A stretch of 64,000 bases of DNA from Bacteroidaceae bacterium. GTDB taxonomy: Bacteria; Bacteroidota; Bacteroidia; Bacteroidales; Bacteroidaceae. Positions 17,213 to 26,523 of this stretch are shown piece by piece. Position 1 is the stretch's first letter; every line of letters starts with the position of its first letter. The notes under the pieces were generated by a model. That model was not told where the DNA came from and searched no databases. It saw nothing but the letters and a program-made list of their open reading frames with translations. The stretch spans positions 1-64,000 of the forward strand of contig JAGCFO010000029.1 of assembly GCA_017650105.1 (NCBI GenBank), read 5' to 3'. A program made the position numbers and the translations under genes.

Positions 17213-17492
17213 CTTTGTGCAATTCGTTGCAGATCAATGCTCGGGAGCAGGGGAGATTACCGTTAAGAAAATGTTTGGCGATTACGGCATTTACTGCGAG
17301 GGCATCATCTTTGGCCTTATCTGCGACAACAGGCTTTATGTGAAGCCGACGAAAAAGGGGCGTGATGTGTTGAAAGCCGTAGAAATGCAAAAGCCCTACG
17401 AAGGAGCGAAGGACTATTTCTACATTTCCGACGTTGAAGACAGAGACTACCTCGCTCTGCTTGTGCGCGAAACGTTGAAGGAACTCTCCTGA
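17196..17492 (+). CDS. TfoX N-terminal-domain protein
   Basis: A 98-residue protein matching the N-terminal domain of TfoX/Sxy: FGDYGIYCEGIIFGLICDNRLYVK and the end region YFYISDVEDRDYLALLVRETLKEL. In gamma-proteobacteria full TfoX activates competence genes with CRP; the stand-alone N-domain, widespread in Bacteroidetes, has no proven role. It is the last gene of the run begun by the flavoprotein. Its last 46 bases overlap the 3' end of the convergent lipoprotein gene. Confidence 0.85.
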   Translation: MASNADFVQFVADQCSGAGEITVKKMFGDYGIYCEGIIFGLICDNRLYVKPTKKGRDVLKAVEMQKPYEGAKDYFYISDVEDRDYLALLVRETLKELS

Positions 17493-18031
17493 GGCACAAG
17501 AGGAGTCTTGTAGGCAAATTCCTGCTTGAAACAACGCTCATCTTCTGTGAGAAAAAAGACGTTGTCGAATTCCCTGTCTGCTTCAGGGATGAAAAACATG
17601 AGCGTCTGGTTGGCAAATGGTTTCCACGAGCCTTCAGCATCGGGCGCAACCTCAAACCAGCCTGTCACGTTGTCGTTGAAGCGCTGTTCTTTGTCGGAAT
17701 AGACGAGGTGGTTTACCCAGAAGCAGAATAAGTCGTATTCCGTATCATCGGGGAGAACCAATACGTAATGCCCTTCTTCCGAGCGGATAGCGGGAGTTGC
17801 CACAGACGTTCCGTTTTGCCCGTAAAGTTGGATGAAGCCTTCGACAGCCTTGTTGAGCCTTTCTTCGCTCCAACCCGTAATTGCTATTTCCCGCAGGCCT
17901 TGTCCTTCGGAGTCATAGAGGAGCTGACTCATTGTCACTTCTGAGATTTTATCTTGACTTGATTTTTTGCATGCTGCCAAAGCGAATAGAGCGAGAATGG
18001 CTAATGCAAAAACGAATCCTTTTGTTATCAT
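17447..18031 (-). CDS. Hypothetical lipoprotein
   Basis: A 194-residue product with a type II signal peptide: a hydrophobic stretch and lipobox LAAC with Cys near residue 21, followed by KKSSQDK. The mature part is acidic with aromatic strands (GWSEERLNKAVEGFIQLYG, TEYDLFCFWVNHLVY) and no recognised domain. It is probably anchored in the inner or outer membrane. The gene ends inside the convergent TfoX-like gene (46-base overlap). The region upstream is a copy of the dispersed repeat, with no consensus promoter seen. Confidence 0.7.
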   Translation of the reverse strand: MITKGFVFALAILALFALAACKKSSQDKISEVTMSQLLYDSEGQGLREIAITGWSEERLNKAVEGFIQLYGQNGTSVATPAIRSEEGHYVLVLPDDTEYDLFCFWVNHLVYSDKEQRFNDNVTGWFEVAPDAEGSWKPFANQTLMFFIPEADREFDNVFFLTEDERCFKQEFAYKTPLVPQESSFNVSRTSRAR

Positions 18032-18047
18032 CTTGTCGTGAGAATAT

Positions 18048-18135
18048 GCTTTGAGGAAAAATTTTTTTGGAGAAGGGAAAAATTTTTTTGGAGAAGGAAT
18101 CTCGCGCGCTGAAGAAGGGAAAAATTATTATTCTC
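18048..18135 (+). repeat. Dispersed modular intergenic repeat, copy 2
   Basis: Two GGAGAAGG units with T-runs, TCTCGCGCGC, then GAAGAAGGGAAAA at 18111-18123. The copy is flanked by AATATGCTTTGAG and CTCTGAGCATAT, which are inverted relative to each other, so the whole copy could form one long hairpin. Confidence 0.75.
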
Positions 18136-18178
18136 TGAGCATATCGTCGGCTAGCTTTCCTTACCCTTGAGATTCATA

Positions 18179-18218
18179 TAAAAAAATTAGGAGAAGAGTG
18201 TCGTTCTCCTCTCCTAAT
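18179..18218 (-). terminator. Terminator of the 1330-residue protein gene
   Basis: ATTAGGAG (18186-18193) and CTCCTAAT (18211-18218) form a stem, extended inward by AGA/TCT pairs. Read on the minus strand the hairpin is followed by a run of T (the A-run at 18180-18186). It lies 12 bases beyond the stop codon. Confidence 0.8.
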
Positions 18219-18229
18219 CAGCGGGGCAG

Positions 18230-21200
18230 TTAGCGTTTCATGACTTTCTTTCCTCCCGAAATATAGATTCCTGCAGGAAGGGCATCCAGCGAGCCGTGCA
18301 TCTTTTGTCCCTGAAGGTTAAAGATACCGTCTGGGGCATTTGCCTTGAGGGTAGCATCGTCGAGCAAAGGCTGAATGCGTGTTGCATCGCCGAGATAGTA
18401 GAGATGCCAAGCGCCTACCACTTCATAGTCGTTGGCGATAATCTCTTTCTTCTCCAAGCCGATGGTAACGCTTCCGCCCTCTTCGGAAATGGTGAAAGGC
18501 AGCGTGTTAAGATAGCGCCCGTCGTTGAACCAGGCAACGGTAGGAGTGGTTCCATCCGGAGCATACCAGCCTTTAATCTCTCCGTCGCTGTATTGATAGC
18601 AGTTCTCATCGCCTACCTTGTTGGGAGAGGCTCCCTCAAAGAGGTTCATGACGGGAGTCTGGAAATCGTCATCGTCTGTAATAGCGTAGAGGGTAGTAAG
18701 ATGCGTGGCTTTGGCACCCTGAGTTTGATAGAGACTCCACTCTTCGTCGTAATAACCAGCGCGGTAATAGGTGTGAACGGTTACTTCATACTCTCCCTTC
18801 GGGAGTCCGTTGATAGTCTGATGAAGTTCGATTCCAGCGCGGTTGTAGCTGACGGTGTGCTGTTTATATCCGTTCATAGCGCTTGTTGTCCAACCCTCGA
18901 TGTAGCCTGTCGACTTGTCGCCCTTCTCTGGGTCGAAGTCGGGATTGACAATTAAGGAGGTGACGTCGGTACGAGTCTGTTCCTTGTTGCCGTAGTAATA
19001 GAGATTCCAAGCTCCCACAACCTCGTAGTCGTTTGCAATAATCTCCTTCTTCTCAAGTCCGATTGTCACGCTGCCTCCCTCTTCGGTGATGTCGAATTCA
19101 AGCTCGTTGAGGTAACGCCCGTCGTTGAACCAAGCTACTGTGGGAGAAGTACCATCAGGAGCATACCAGCCTTTAATCTCTCCGTCGCTGTATTGATAGC
19201 AGTTCTCGTCGCCTACCTTGTTGGGATTGGCTCCCTCGAAGAGATTCATCACAGGCTTCTGATAATCGTTGTCGTCGGTGATAGCATAGAGTGTCGTAAG
19301 ATGTGTGGCGTCAGCTCCCTGAGTTTGATAGAGGTTCCACTCCTCATCGTAATATCCAGCGCGGTAGTAGGTGTGAACGGTAACTTTGTAGTGCCCTTTC
19401 TTCAATCCGTTGATGGTTTGATGAAGTTCAATGCCTGCGCGATTGTAGCTGACGGTATTTTGTTTATAACCATTCATGGCGCTTGTTGTCCATCCTTCGA
19501 TGTAGCCCGTAGCCTTGTCTCCCTTCTCGGGGTCGAAGTTGGGGTTGACAATAAGAGAAGTGACTTCTTGTTCCTCGCTGTCTCCTCCGTCGAACTTGAT
19601 AGCAACAGTCATTGTGCTTACCTCAACAATCTTCTCCTGTGCCTGAGTCGTATTGTACGAGCCTGCTTCGTAAGCGCTTAGAGTTTCATCGTAAAGTGCC
19701 TGCGCCTTAGCAATATCCTTGAATGTGGGTTTGGAGGCGATGGCTTCTTTAAGTTGGTCAAGGGCGAGCTTCAGGTCTGTGTAGGCGGTGATTCCTGCTA
19801 CCACATTGTCCATAGCAAGTTTCAAGGTAACGAATGCGTCATACAGAGCGTAGCCGTCAGTTTCGTTCTCTGCCACACTTATTGCGTCGCTGAGTGCATT
19901 CAGCTCGGTTTGCCCACACTTGCTCTGTTGCACAAGAGCGTCAGCTTGAGGCATTGTCATTTGGAGAACTTCCTCAAGAGCGGTTGCGTTCTTTGCGCGG
20001 AAAGTCAGTTTCATATCGCTCCAAACGGCCCAGCATCCTTCATAGCGAAGGTCGTTGCGCACTCCAATCTTAAGGGTACCATCTGTGACAAGAGCGTAAA
20101 GCGTTTGCGCATACCGTCCCTCTTGGAAAGCGGAAGCTGCGGCAGCAACATCGTTGGGAACAAATCCTACTTCAGCAATCTGCGTATCACCGGAGTTTTT
20201 CTGCTCGGGAATAGCGCCGGATTCAATAGTGTTAAGGTTCTTTTCAAAACCATTCATATAGACGTAAGCGCGCGGTGCCTTCTCGTAATCCTCTGTTCCA
20301 TAGTTGGCAGGGCGGTATAAGTCGAAGAGATTCAACTCATAGAGTCCGTTTTGCAGATTGGTTATCTCCTGATATACATCAAAGACGATAGAGTAACCTT
20401 CTGCAACATGATATTCCTCAAGGCCAGTCGGGAACTCTGCGAAACCAACTTTTGTCCATCCGTCGGAGGTGTCAAAGTGGGGATTCTTAATCATTCCTGT
20501 GCAGTCGTCTCCATCGTTGAAACTGCCAGCAATCGCATTTGTCAGCAACGTATTGAGATAAGCCTTTTCGGCTTCTATTTGTTCTGCTGTCAAGGTGCCT
20601 GCTTCAAGGATGTGGGGAGCTGTTCCGTTGCCGTTGAAACCTGTCTCTTCGTCTATCTGGAGGTAATCAGTAAGGTCATAAACGGCTTCGCTCTCCGAAG
20701 TGGTTGACTCTAACCATTCACTTGCTTCAAGGAAGAGTTGGTAATAGGCATTGTATGCTTTCATACTCTTGCCTGCAGCATCGTGTGCTTGGGTATAAGC
20801 ATCAAGAATACTAACGACTGCGTCGCGTGTGTTGGCAGCCTTGAGTTGTGCCTGAAGGGATTCGTAGGAGTCATAAGTGGCATGCTCGAAAAACTCATAC
20901 CCTTCCTCTCCTGCAAGTTTCACATAGTCTTCATCAGCAGAGAGAATGTTTTTTGCCAAAAGCATGTATGCTTCGTCACTATCGCCCAAGAAGTAGAGGT
21001 TGACGTTGTCGAAACCTATCCAGTTGGTTGTCTGTGCTTCAACGCGCAGTCCTATCTCCAAGTCACCTTCCGCCGTGAGATAACTGTAAACATCGGTAGG
21101 AGCATCAATGTCAATGTTGGGAGCAGTAACTGCTGAACTGCGTGTGCCTGCATAGAGATAGACGTCGTTGCCTCCTGTGGTGTAGGCAAGAGCATTGAGA

Positions 21201-22222
21201 AGATAGACGCCTGCAGGCAGATTCTTAGCTGTAGCGTAGGCTTTGCCAGGAGTGAAGTTTGAGGGTCCCCAGTTCTCATAGTGATTGCCTGTGACGCTGA
21301 AGTCCTTGGCATTGTTGCCATTGGATGCTTGTTTGTTTTGTGCGCCTGTGGTAGAAATCCATCCTGTGGCAGTACCCTCGGTGAAGGTTTGTTCAATATC
21401 TTGATATTGCAGCATTTCAAGAGGATTGCTGACGGTTGCATTTGCTACGCGTGCTTTGTAGATAACACTCGCAAGGGTTTCTTTTGCTGCTTCAAGCTGG
21501 ACTTGCGTGCTGGAACTGTTGTTGTAAATAGTTTCGGCATCCTTTATTGCTTGGGCGTCAACCCCAGAAACGGTCTTTGCTTCATCGATAGTTGCACCGA
21601 GGGCAAGAGCCGCATTGTATTGCTTGAGAGCAGCAATATAAGAAGTATAGACAGCAGGGCTGACAAAATACCAGCTCGTCATGAATTTTCCAATATCATC
21701 AGGAAAAATGAAGTCAGAGCAAAGGTACAGGCAGTTGTTGCCATAGGAAGGAACAAGTCCGAGTTTGCCGTAGAGCTCAGACATCTCATTGTCTTTTCCT
21801 TCGGCACTCTCAATAATGTAGCATCCATCTTCCTGAAGGGTAAAAGCCCAAACCATAGTGCGCTCTCCGCTTTCATCTACGGGAGAATCAAAGTCAACCC
21901 ATACATTTTGATAGCCTTGACTTTTGTAAGCATAGGTGTACATGAGTTGATTCTTAGTTTCAACATAGTCGGTAAGGTAGTAGAAACTGGTTCCTTCTAC
22001 GGGTTGAATGTAGACTTTATATCCGTAATCTTGCCTAACGCTGGCTCGTGTTCCCCAATCGTTGTCGCCAAGGAAAAAAGCTTTGGCGTCGCGATTATAC
22101 AGGTAGAGTTCTTCACCAGTTTTCAGGTCAGTTTTCTCTGGTGGTTCAGGTGCTTTCCATGTTTGTGCTGAAGCCCAAAGCGTCAACAGCAGACAGCAAA
22201 TTGTCGTGGTTGTTTTCTTCAT
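18230..22222 (-). CDS. Large secreted multidomain protein with 200-residue tandem duplication
   Basis: A 1330-residue protein with signal peptide (MKKTTTTICCLLLTLWASAQ) and the C-terminal tail FNLQGQKMHG...LPAGIYISGGKKVMKR seen on other secreted proteins here. Galactose-binding-like beta modules (for example about 260-420 and 590-740) alternate with short helical FIVAR-like segments (ALKQYNAALALG, ALYDETLSAYEAG). Residues about 887-1086 and 1087-1278 are near-identical copies of one module beginning VTSLIVNP(N/D)FDPEKGD and ending VVGAW(N/H)LYYxG; the repeat length is exactly 600 bases and most differences are silent or conservative. No catalytic motif was recognised, so glycan binding or a surface scaffold is the best guess. 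It is followed by a terminator and appears monocistronic. Confidence 0.75.
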   Translation of the reverse strand: MKKTTTTICCLLLTLWASAQTWKAPEPPEKTDLKTGEELYLYNRDAKAFFLGDNDWGTRASVRQDYGYKVYIQPVEGTSFYYLTDYVETKNQLMYTYAYKSQGYQNVWVDFDSPVDESGERTMVWAFTLQEDGCYIIESAEGKDNEMSELYGKLGLVPSYGNNCLYLCSDFIFPDDIGKFMTSWYFVSPAVYTSYIAALKQYNAALALGATIDEAKTVSGVDAQAIKDAETIYNNSSSTQVQLEAAKETLASVIYKARVANATVSNPLEMLQYQDIEQTFTEGTATGWISTTGAQNKQASNGNNAKDFSVTGNHYENWGPSNFTPGKAYATAKNLPAGVYLLNALAYTTGGNDVYLYAGTRSSAVTAPNIDIDAPTDVYSYLTAEGDLEIGLRVEAQTTNWIGFDNVNLYFLGDSDEAYMLLAKNILSADEDYVKLAGEEGYEFFEHATYDSYESLQAQLKAANTRDAVVSILDAYTQAHDAAGKSMKAYNAYYQLFLEASEWLESTTSESEAVYDLTDYLQIDEETGFNGNGTAPHILEAGTLTAEQIEAEKAYLNTLLTNAIAGSFNDGDDCTGMIKNPHFDTSDGWTKVGFAEFPTGLEEYHVAEGYSIVFDVYQEITNLQNGLYELNLFDLYRPANYGTEDYEKAPRAYVYMNGFEKNLNTIESGAIPEQKNSGDTQIAEVGFVPNDVAAAASAFQEGRYAQTLYALVTDGTLKIGVRNDLRYEGCWAVWSDMKLTFRAKNATALEEVLQMTMPQADALVQQSKCGQTELNALSDAISVAENETDGYALYDAFVTLKLAMDNVVAGITAYTDLKLALDQLKEAIASKPTFKDIAKAQALYDETLSAYEAGSYNTTQAQEKIVEVSTMTVAIKFDGGDSEEQEVTSLIVNPNFDPEKGDKATGYIEGWTTSAMNGYKQNTVSYNRAGIELHQTINGLKKGHYKVTVHTYYRAGYYDEEWNLYQTQGADATHLTTLYAITDDNDYQKPVMNLFEGANPNKVGDENCYQYSDGEIKGWYAPDGTSPTVAWFNDGRYLNELEFDITEEGGSVTIGLEKKEIIANDYEVVGAWNLYYYGNKEQTRTDVTSLIVNPDFDPEKGDKSTGYIEGWTTSAMNGYKQHTVSYNRAGIELHQTINGLPKGEYEVTVHTYYRAGYYDEEWSLYQTQGAKATHLTTLYAITDDDDFQTPVMNLFEGASPNKVGDENCYQYSDGEIKGWYAPDGTTPTVAWFNDGRYLNTLPFTISEEGGSVTIGLEKKEIIANDYEVVGAWHLYYLGDATRIQPLLDDATLKANAPDGIFNLQGQKMHGSLDALPAGIYISGGKKVMKR

Positions 22223-22289
22223 AATTCCCTTTTGTAATTGTGGTTAGTAAAAATGTGGTTTAATGAAATAGGTATAACGATTCTATTAT

Positions 22290-22326
22290 CAAAAGCGCAA
22301 CTTCTTTCAGGTAAAGAAGCTGCGCT
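22290..22326 (-). terminator. Terminator of alaS
   Basis: AGCGCA-ACTTCTTT (from 22294) and AAAGAAGC-TGCGCT (to 22326) form a long stem with a five-base loop; on the minus strand TTTT follows. The hairpin begins 18 bases after the alaS stop. Confidence 0.7.
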
Positions 22327-22343
22327 GAAAAGACTGTCAGTTG

Positions 22344-24980
22344 TTAAAGGTCAGCAAGTTCTAAAACCTTGTCGATTGCTGCGGGAAGTCCGTCGGGATT
22401 CTTCCCTCCAGCAGTAGCGTAATGAGGCTGTCCTCCTCCTCCGCCTTGAATGAGCTTTGCAGCCTCGCGAACTAGTTGCCCTGCGTGGATTCCACGTTTG
22501 GTAAGGTCTTCGGAAGCACTTACCGTGAGCATAGGCTTGCCGTCAAAAACAGAACCGATGATGATAAGCATGTTCTCAGCATACTTGCCGCGCAGACGGA
22601 AGACGATATCCTTTATCATATCAGGGCTGAAGGGCAGACGAGCTTTAGCTACGTGTACGCCTTGAATGACTTCAGCATTCTCTCCTAACTTGTCAGCAAG
22701 ACTTGCTGCCTTTTCGCGCTGGATTTCTTCCACCTGCTTCTTCAACGTTGAGTGCTCGTCGATGAGTTTGCTGATGGAGTTGCGGAGGTCATGACTTCCG
22801 ACGAACAGGTTCTGCAACGAAATGATTTCATCTTGCAGGTGGTCTAACATTTCTTCAACTCGTGCTCCAGTGACAGCTTCGATACGACGCACACCTGCTG
22901 CGATGCTGCTTTCGCTGAGGATTTTCACCATTCCAATCTTGCCGGTTGCGCTTACATGAGTGCCTCCGCAGAATTCTATACTGTTGCCGAACTGCACTAC
23001 GCGCACCTTGTCGCCGTATTTCTCTCCGAAGAGTGCGATAGCTCCGAGCTCACGTGCTTTTTCAATAGGAAGGTCACGATATTCGGTGAGAGGAACGTTG
23101 GCTCGTATCTTGGCGTTTACGAGATGCTCAACCTGGCGTATTTCTTCGGAGGTTACCTTCTGGAAATGGCTGAAGTCGAAGCGAAGGCTTTCGGGAGTAA
23201 CGAGCGAGCCTTTCTGCTCAACATGAGTTCCAAGAACGGTACGAAGCGCTTCGTCGAGAAGGTGAGTGCAGCTGTGGTTAGCAGCCGTAGCAGCACGCTT
23301 CTCTGTGTCAACACATGCCATCCAGTCAGCTTCGAGCAGAGTAGAGTCGAGCTGAGTCAAGTCGTCGCTGGTGATGTGAACGGCAAGCCCGTTTTCTTTC
23401 TTTGTGTCGCTGATGTTGATGGTACCTCCCTCTGTGACAAGAACTCCTGTGTCGCCCACTTGTCCTCCGCTCTCAGCGTAGAAAGGAGTCGTGTCGAGTA
23501 CTATCTGCCAGAAAGAGCGGTTTTTCTGTGTCACTTGACGGTAGCGCAGAATGTGACAGTCGTGCTCCGTAGTGTCATAACCCACAAACTTGGTTTCCCC
23601 TTCAGTAATTACCTGCCAATCGCCCAAGTCGCTATGTGCGGCATTACGGGCACGATCTTTCTGCTTCTGCATCTCGCGGTTGAATTCATCGATATTTGCT
23701 GTCATACCGTTCTCGCGGAGAATAAGTTCGGTAAGATCGAGAGGGAATCCATAGGTGTCGTAAAGCGTGAAAGCCTCGACTCCGCTAATCTCCTTCTTTC
23801 CTGCTACGCGGGTGTCGGACATAATCTTGTCGAGCAGTTTGATGCCTGTATCGAGGGTGCGGAGGAAAGCTTCCTCTTCCTCTTTAATAACCTTCTCAAT
23901 GAGAGTCTGCTGAGCCTTAAGCTCGGGATAGGCGTCGCCCATGCTTTCGATGAGAACGGGGATGAGGCGATACATGAATGCCTGCTGCTGCCCAAGGAAA
24001 GTGTAGCCGTAGCGCACTGCACGGCGCAGAATTCGGCGTATCACATAGCCTGCTTTCGCATTAGAGGGAAGTTGTCCGTCGGTAATGGAGAAAGCGATTG
24101 TGCGGATATGATCGGCAACGACGCGCATAGCCACATCGTCCTTCTCGCTCTGTCCGTACTGCTTGCCGCTCATAGCTGCAATCACCTGGATGATGGGCTG
24201 GAAGACGTCGGTGTCGTAGTTGCTCGTCTTTCCCTGAAGGGTGCGCACGAGGCGCTCAAATCCCATACCCGTATCGATGACTTTAGCTGGAAGCGGTTCG
24301 AGCGTGCCGTCGGCCTTCCTGTCGTACTGCATGAACACGATGTTCCAAATCTCAATCACTTGCGGATTGTCTTTGTTAACCATTTGTGCACCGGGAACAG
24401 CAGCTTTTTCCTCATCGGTACGGCTGTCGATATGAATCTCTGAGCAAGGTCCGCAAGGGCCTGTGTCGCCCATCTGCCAGAAGTTGTCGTGTTTGTTGCC
24501 GTTGATGATGTGATCTTTGGGCAGATGTTTTTCCCAATAGGAGGCAGCCTCGTTGTCGCGCTCGATGCCCTCTTCGGGAGAACCTTCGAACACCGTTGCG
24601 TAGAGGTCTTTCGGGTCAAGTTTGAGCACGTCGACGAGATATTCCCAAGCCCAGTCGATAGCTTCCTTCTTGAAGTAGTCGCCGAAGCTCCAGTTGCCGA
24701 GCATCTCAAACATGGTGTGATGATATGTATCGTGTCCCACCTCTTCCGAGTCATTATGCTTGCCGCTGGCACGCAGACACTTCTGCGAGTCAGCCACACG
24801 GCGGCTCTTGGGTGCGGCATTTCCGAGGATGATATCCTTAAACTGGTTCATGCCTGCGTTGGTGAACATGAGGGTTGGGTCATCTTTGATAACCATAGGT
24901 GCGGAGGGCACGATGAGGTGGTCTTTTGAGCGGAAAAACTCTTTAAAGGACTCTCTGATTTCTTTTGCTGTCATTGTCAT
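22344..24980 (-). CDS. alaS: Alanine--tRNA ligase
   Basis: An 878-residue class II aminoacyl-tRNA synthetase of full usual length. The N-terminal catalytic core starts with [20 protein letters not shown] and has the class II motif [16 protein letters not shown]. The editing domain has its zinc site [12 protein letters not shown] and CGGTHV, which hydrolyses mischarged Ser- and Gly-tRNA. The C-terminal C-Ala domain ends with [20 protein letters not shown]. It charges tRNA-Ala in the cytoplasm. Either of two Mets (MTMTAKEI) may be the start. It is divergent from the M23 peptidase gene. Confidence 0.98.
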   Translation of the reverse strand: MTMTAKEIRESFKEFFRSKDHLIVPSAPMVIKDDPTLMFTNAGMNQFKDIILGNAAPKSRRVADSQKCLRASGKHNDSEEVGHDTYHHTMFEMLGNWSFGDYFKKEAIDWAWEYLVDVLKLDPKDLYATVFEGSPEEGIERDNEAASYWEKHLPKDHIINGNKHDNFWQMGDTGPCGPCSEIHIDSRTDEEKAAVPGAQMVNKDNPQVIEIWNIVFMQYDRKADGTLEPLPAKVIDTGMGFERLVRTLQGKTSNYDTDVFQPIIQVIAAMSGKQYGQSEKDDVAMRVVADHIRTIAFSITDGQLPSNAKAGYVIRRILRRAVRYGYTFLGQQQAFMYRLIPVLIESMGDAYPELKAQQTLIEKVIKEEEEAFLRTLDTGIKLLDKIMSDTRVAGKKEISGVEAFTLYDTYGFPLDLTELILRENGMTANIDEFNREMQKQKDRARNAAHSDLGDWQVITEGETKFVGYDTTEHDCHILRYRQVTQKNRSFWQIVLDTTPFYAESGGQVGDTGVLVTEGGTINISDTKKENGLAVHITSDDLTQLDSTLLEADWMACVDTEKRAATAANHSCTHLLDEALRTVLGTHVEQKGSLVTPESLRFDFSHFQKVTSEEIRQVEHLVNAKIRANVPLTEYRDLPIEKARELGAIALFGEKYGDKVRVVQFGNSIEFCGGTHVSATGKIGMVKILSESSIAAGVRRIEAVTGARVEEMLDHLQDEIISLQNLFVGSHDLRNSISKLIDEHSTLKKQVEEIQREKAASLADKLGENAEVIQGVHVAKARLPFSPDMIKDIVFRLRGKYAENMLIIIGSVFDGKPMLTVSASEDLTKRGIHAGQLVREAAKLIQGGGGGQPHYATAGGKNPDGLPAAIDKVLELADL

Positions 24981-25060
24981 ATCGGGGTGAATTTTTTCGT
25001 CTTTAATACCTTGTCAAACAATTCTATAGAAAGGTGTTTTGTCAACTTTTCTCTAAAAAG

Positions 25061-25092
25061 TTTGCAAAGATAGTGATATTTCCGTACTTTTG
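25061..25092 (+). promoter_or_regulatory. Promoter of the M23 peptidase-merR pair
   Basis: TTTG (25061-25064), 20 bases, TACTTTTG (25085-25092), 19 bases before the ATG at 25112. Because it lies inside the longer open frame that begins at 25034, it fixes the start at 25112. Confidence 0.85.
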
Positions 25093-25111
25093 CCAAGTTT
25101 TACTGAAAAAA

Positions 25112-26008
25112 ATGCGAAAGGGACTGCTGAACGTTCTTTGTGCACTTGCCTTCTTGGCTGTGGGGGCGGTGGTTTCATATCTCATCTTCAACAATACGCG
25201 CGTCACGCGACAGTTAGAAGAGGAGAATGTGAGGCTGCTTTCGCAGTACCGAGTTCTCTCCAATCGTATGGACGATGCTATGGAAGTGCTCAACGACATC
25301 AGTCAGCGCGACGATAACCTCTACCGCGTGCTGCTGATGGCGGAGCCTGTGTCGCAGCAGATTCGATCGGCTGGTTTCGGAGGCACAAACCGTTACGAGC
25401 AGCTCATGTCGTTCGACAATGCAGAACTCGTGGTAAACGTGACGCAGAAAATGGACATGATTGCCAAACAACTCTACATTCAGTCGAAGTCGTTTGACGA
25501 GGTGGTGGATTTCTTTAAGAATCACGAAGATATGCTCAACCATCTGCCTGCCATCCAGCCCATCTCCAACAAGGACTTGAAACAGATGGCTTCGGGCTAC
25601 GGATGGCGTGCAGACCCAATCTACAACACCGAGCGCTTCCACTCGGGTATGGACTTCGCCTGCGACATCGGCACTCCTGTCTACGCCACAGCCGACGGGC
25701 GAGTGACGTCGGCCGACTGGGAACAGGGCTACGGAATGACTGTGGAGATAGATCACGGCTACGAATATCAGACGCGCTATGCTCACCTGAGTGCCTACAA
25801 GGTGCGCCCCGGGCAGCGCGTGAAGCGAGGCGACTTGATTGCCCTCTCGGGCTGTACGGGAAAGAGCACAGGCCCTCATGTACATTACGAAGTGGTGTAC
25901 AAAGGCGATAAAGTCAATCCCGCCAACTTCTATTTCATGGATTTGGATGCCGATCATTATGCGCAGATAGTGCAAATGGCTGAGAACCACGGAAGAATAC
26001 TTGACTAA
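25112..26008 (+). CDS. M23-family (LytM-type) peptidoglycan endopeptidase, membrane anchored
   Basis: With the start at ATG 25112 the product has 298 residues. One N-terminal membrane segment (LLNVLCALAFLAVGAVVSYLI) is followed by a coiled-coil-prone region with RQLEEENVRLLSQYRVLSNR, then the C-terminal M23 domain. The zinc ligands and catalytic residues are in HSGMDFACD (HxxxD) and GPHVHYEV (HxH), with the GTPVYATADGRV strand between. It is expected to cut cross-bridge peptides or to act as an amidase activator in the periplasm. The merR-type gene follows after 26 bases, a pairing that is common in Bacteroidetes. Confidence 0.92.
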   Translation: MRKGLLNVLCALAFLAVGAVVSYLIFNNTRVTRQLEEENVRLLSQYRVLSNRMDDAMEVLNDISQRDDNLYRVLLMAEPVSQQIRSAGFGGTNRYEQLMSFDNAELVVNVTQKMDMIAKQLYIQSKSFDEVVDFFKNHEDMLNHLPAIQPISNKDLKQMASGYGWRADPIYNTERFHSGMDFACDIGTPVYATADGRVTSADWEQGYGMTVEIDHGYEYQTRYAHLSAYKVRPGQRVKRGDLIALSGCTGKSTGPHVHYEVVYKGDKVNPANFYFMDLDADHYAQIVQMAENHGRILD

Positions 26009-26034
26009 AACGAAACCATCATCTAGTATCATCT

Positions 26035-26373
26035 ATGGCACTGATCAAAGACAAGGAATTGAAACTCTACTACTCCATCAAGGAGGTAGCCGATATTGTC
26101 GGCGTGTCGGCGTCGACACTCCGATTCTGGGAGAAGCAGTTCAGTGAGCTGAGTCCGAAGAAGAATGCGGGAGGCATCCGTCAATATACAAAAGAGGATG
26201 TTGACCTTATCGCCCTCATCCAGCATCTTCTGAAAGACAAGGGGCTGACAATAGCTGCTGCGCGCGACAGGCTGAAAACCAGCCGCAAAGCAGTCATCGA
26301 CTCCGCTGACATCGTGGAGCGGTTGAAGTCGGTTCGTGATGAGCTGCAGGCAATGCTCGATGAGTTGCAGTAG
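26035..26373 (+). CDS. MerR-family transcriptional regulator
   Basis: A 112-residue protein with the MerR winged helix-turn-helix at its N-terminus: YYSIKEVADIVGVSASTLRFWEKQF and RQYTKEDVDLIALIQHLLKDKGLTIAAARDRL. A C-terminal helix (VERLKSVRDELQAMLDEL) should dimerise it. It has no effector domain or metal-binding cysteines, so the signal is unknown. It is co-transcribed with the M23 peptidase. Its own targets are not evident here; no dyad between spaced -35/-10 elements of the MerR type was seen nearby. Confidence 0.92.
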   Translation: MALIKDKELKLYYSIKEVADIVGVSASTLRFWEKQFSELSPKKNAGGIRQYTKEDVDLIALIQHLLKDKGLTIAAARDRLKTSRKAVIDSADIVERLKSVRDELQAMLDELQ

Positions 26374-26416
26374 GCGTTCTGCAGTTAGTCCTTTTGTCAT
26401 CCGATTTTTCTTAGAG

Positions 26417-26487
26417 CAAAAAAAATTTTCCCTTCTTCATACGGCGATATTTGTTCTCCAAAAAAAATTTTCCCTTCTTCATATTTG
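26417..26487 (-). repeat. Dispersed modular intergenic repeat, copy 3
   Basis: Read on the minus strand: ATATGAAGAAGGGAAAA, T-run, GGAGAACAAATATCGCCGT, ATGAAGAAGGGAAAA, T-run. The two core units are at 26468-26480 and 26426-26438. It fills most of the gap between merR and the PL11 gene. Confidence 0.85.
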
Positions 26488-26523
26488 AGGCTTAAAAAAA
26501 CAGCACTAAACACACTTCCGAAA

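Noticed and set aside
22956..24443. 495-codon plus-strand frame opposite alaS
   Set aside because: alaS is certain on the other strand; the antisense translation has no motif or signal.
25034..25111. Longer N-terminus for the M23 peptidase
   Set aside because: A full consensus promoter at 25061-25092 lies within this extension; the ATG at 25112 leads straight into the membrane anchor.
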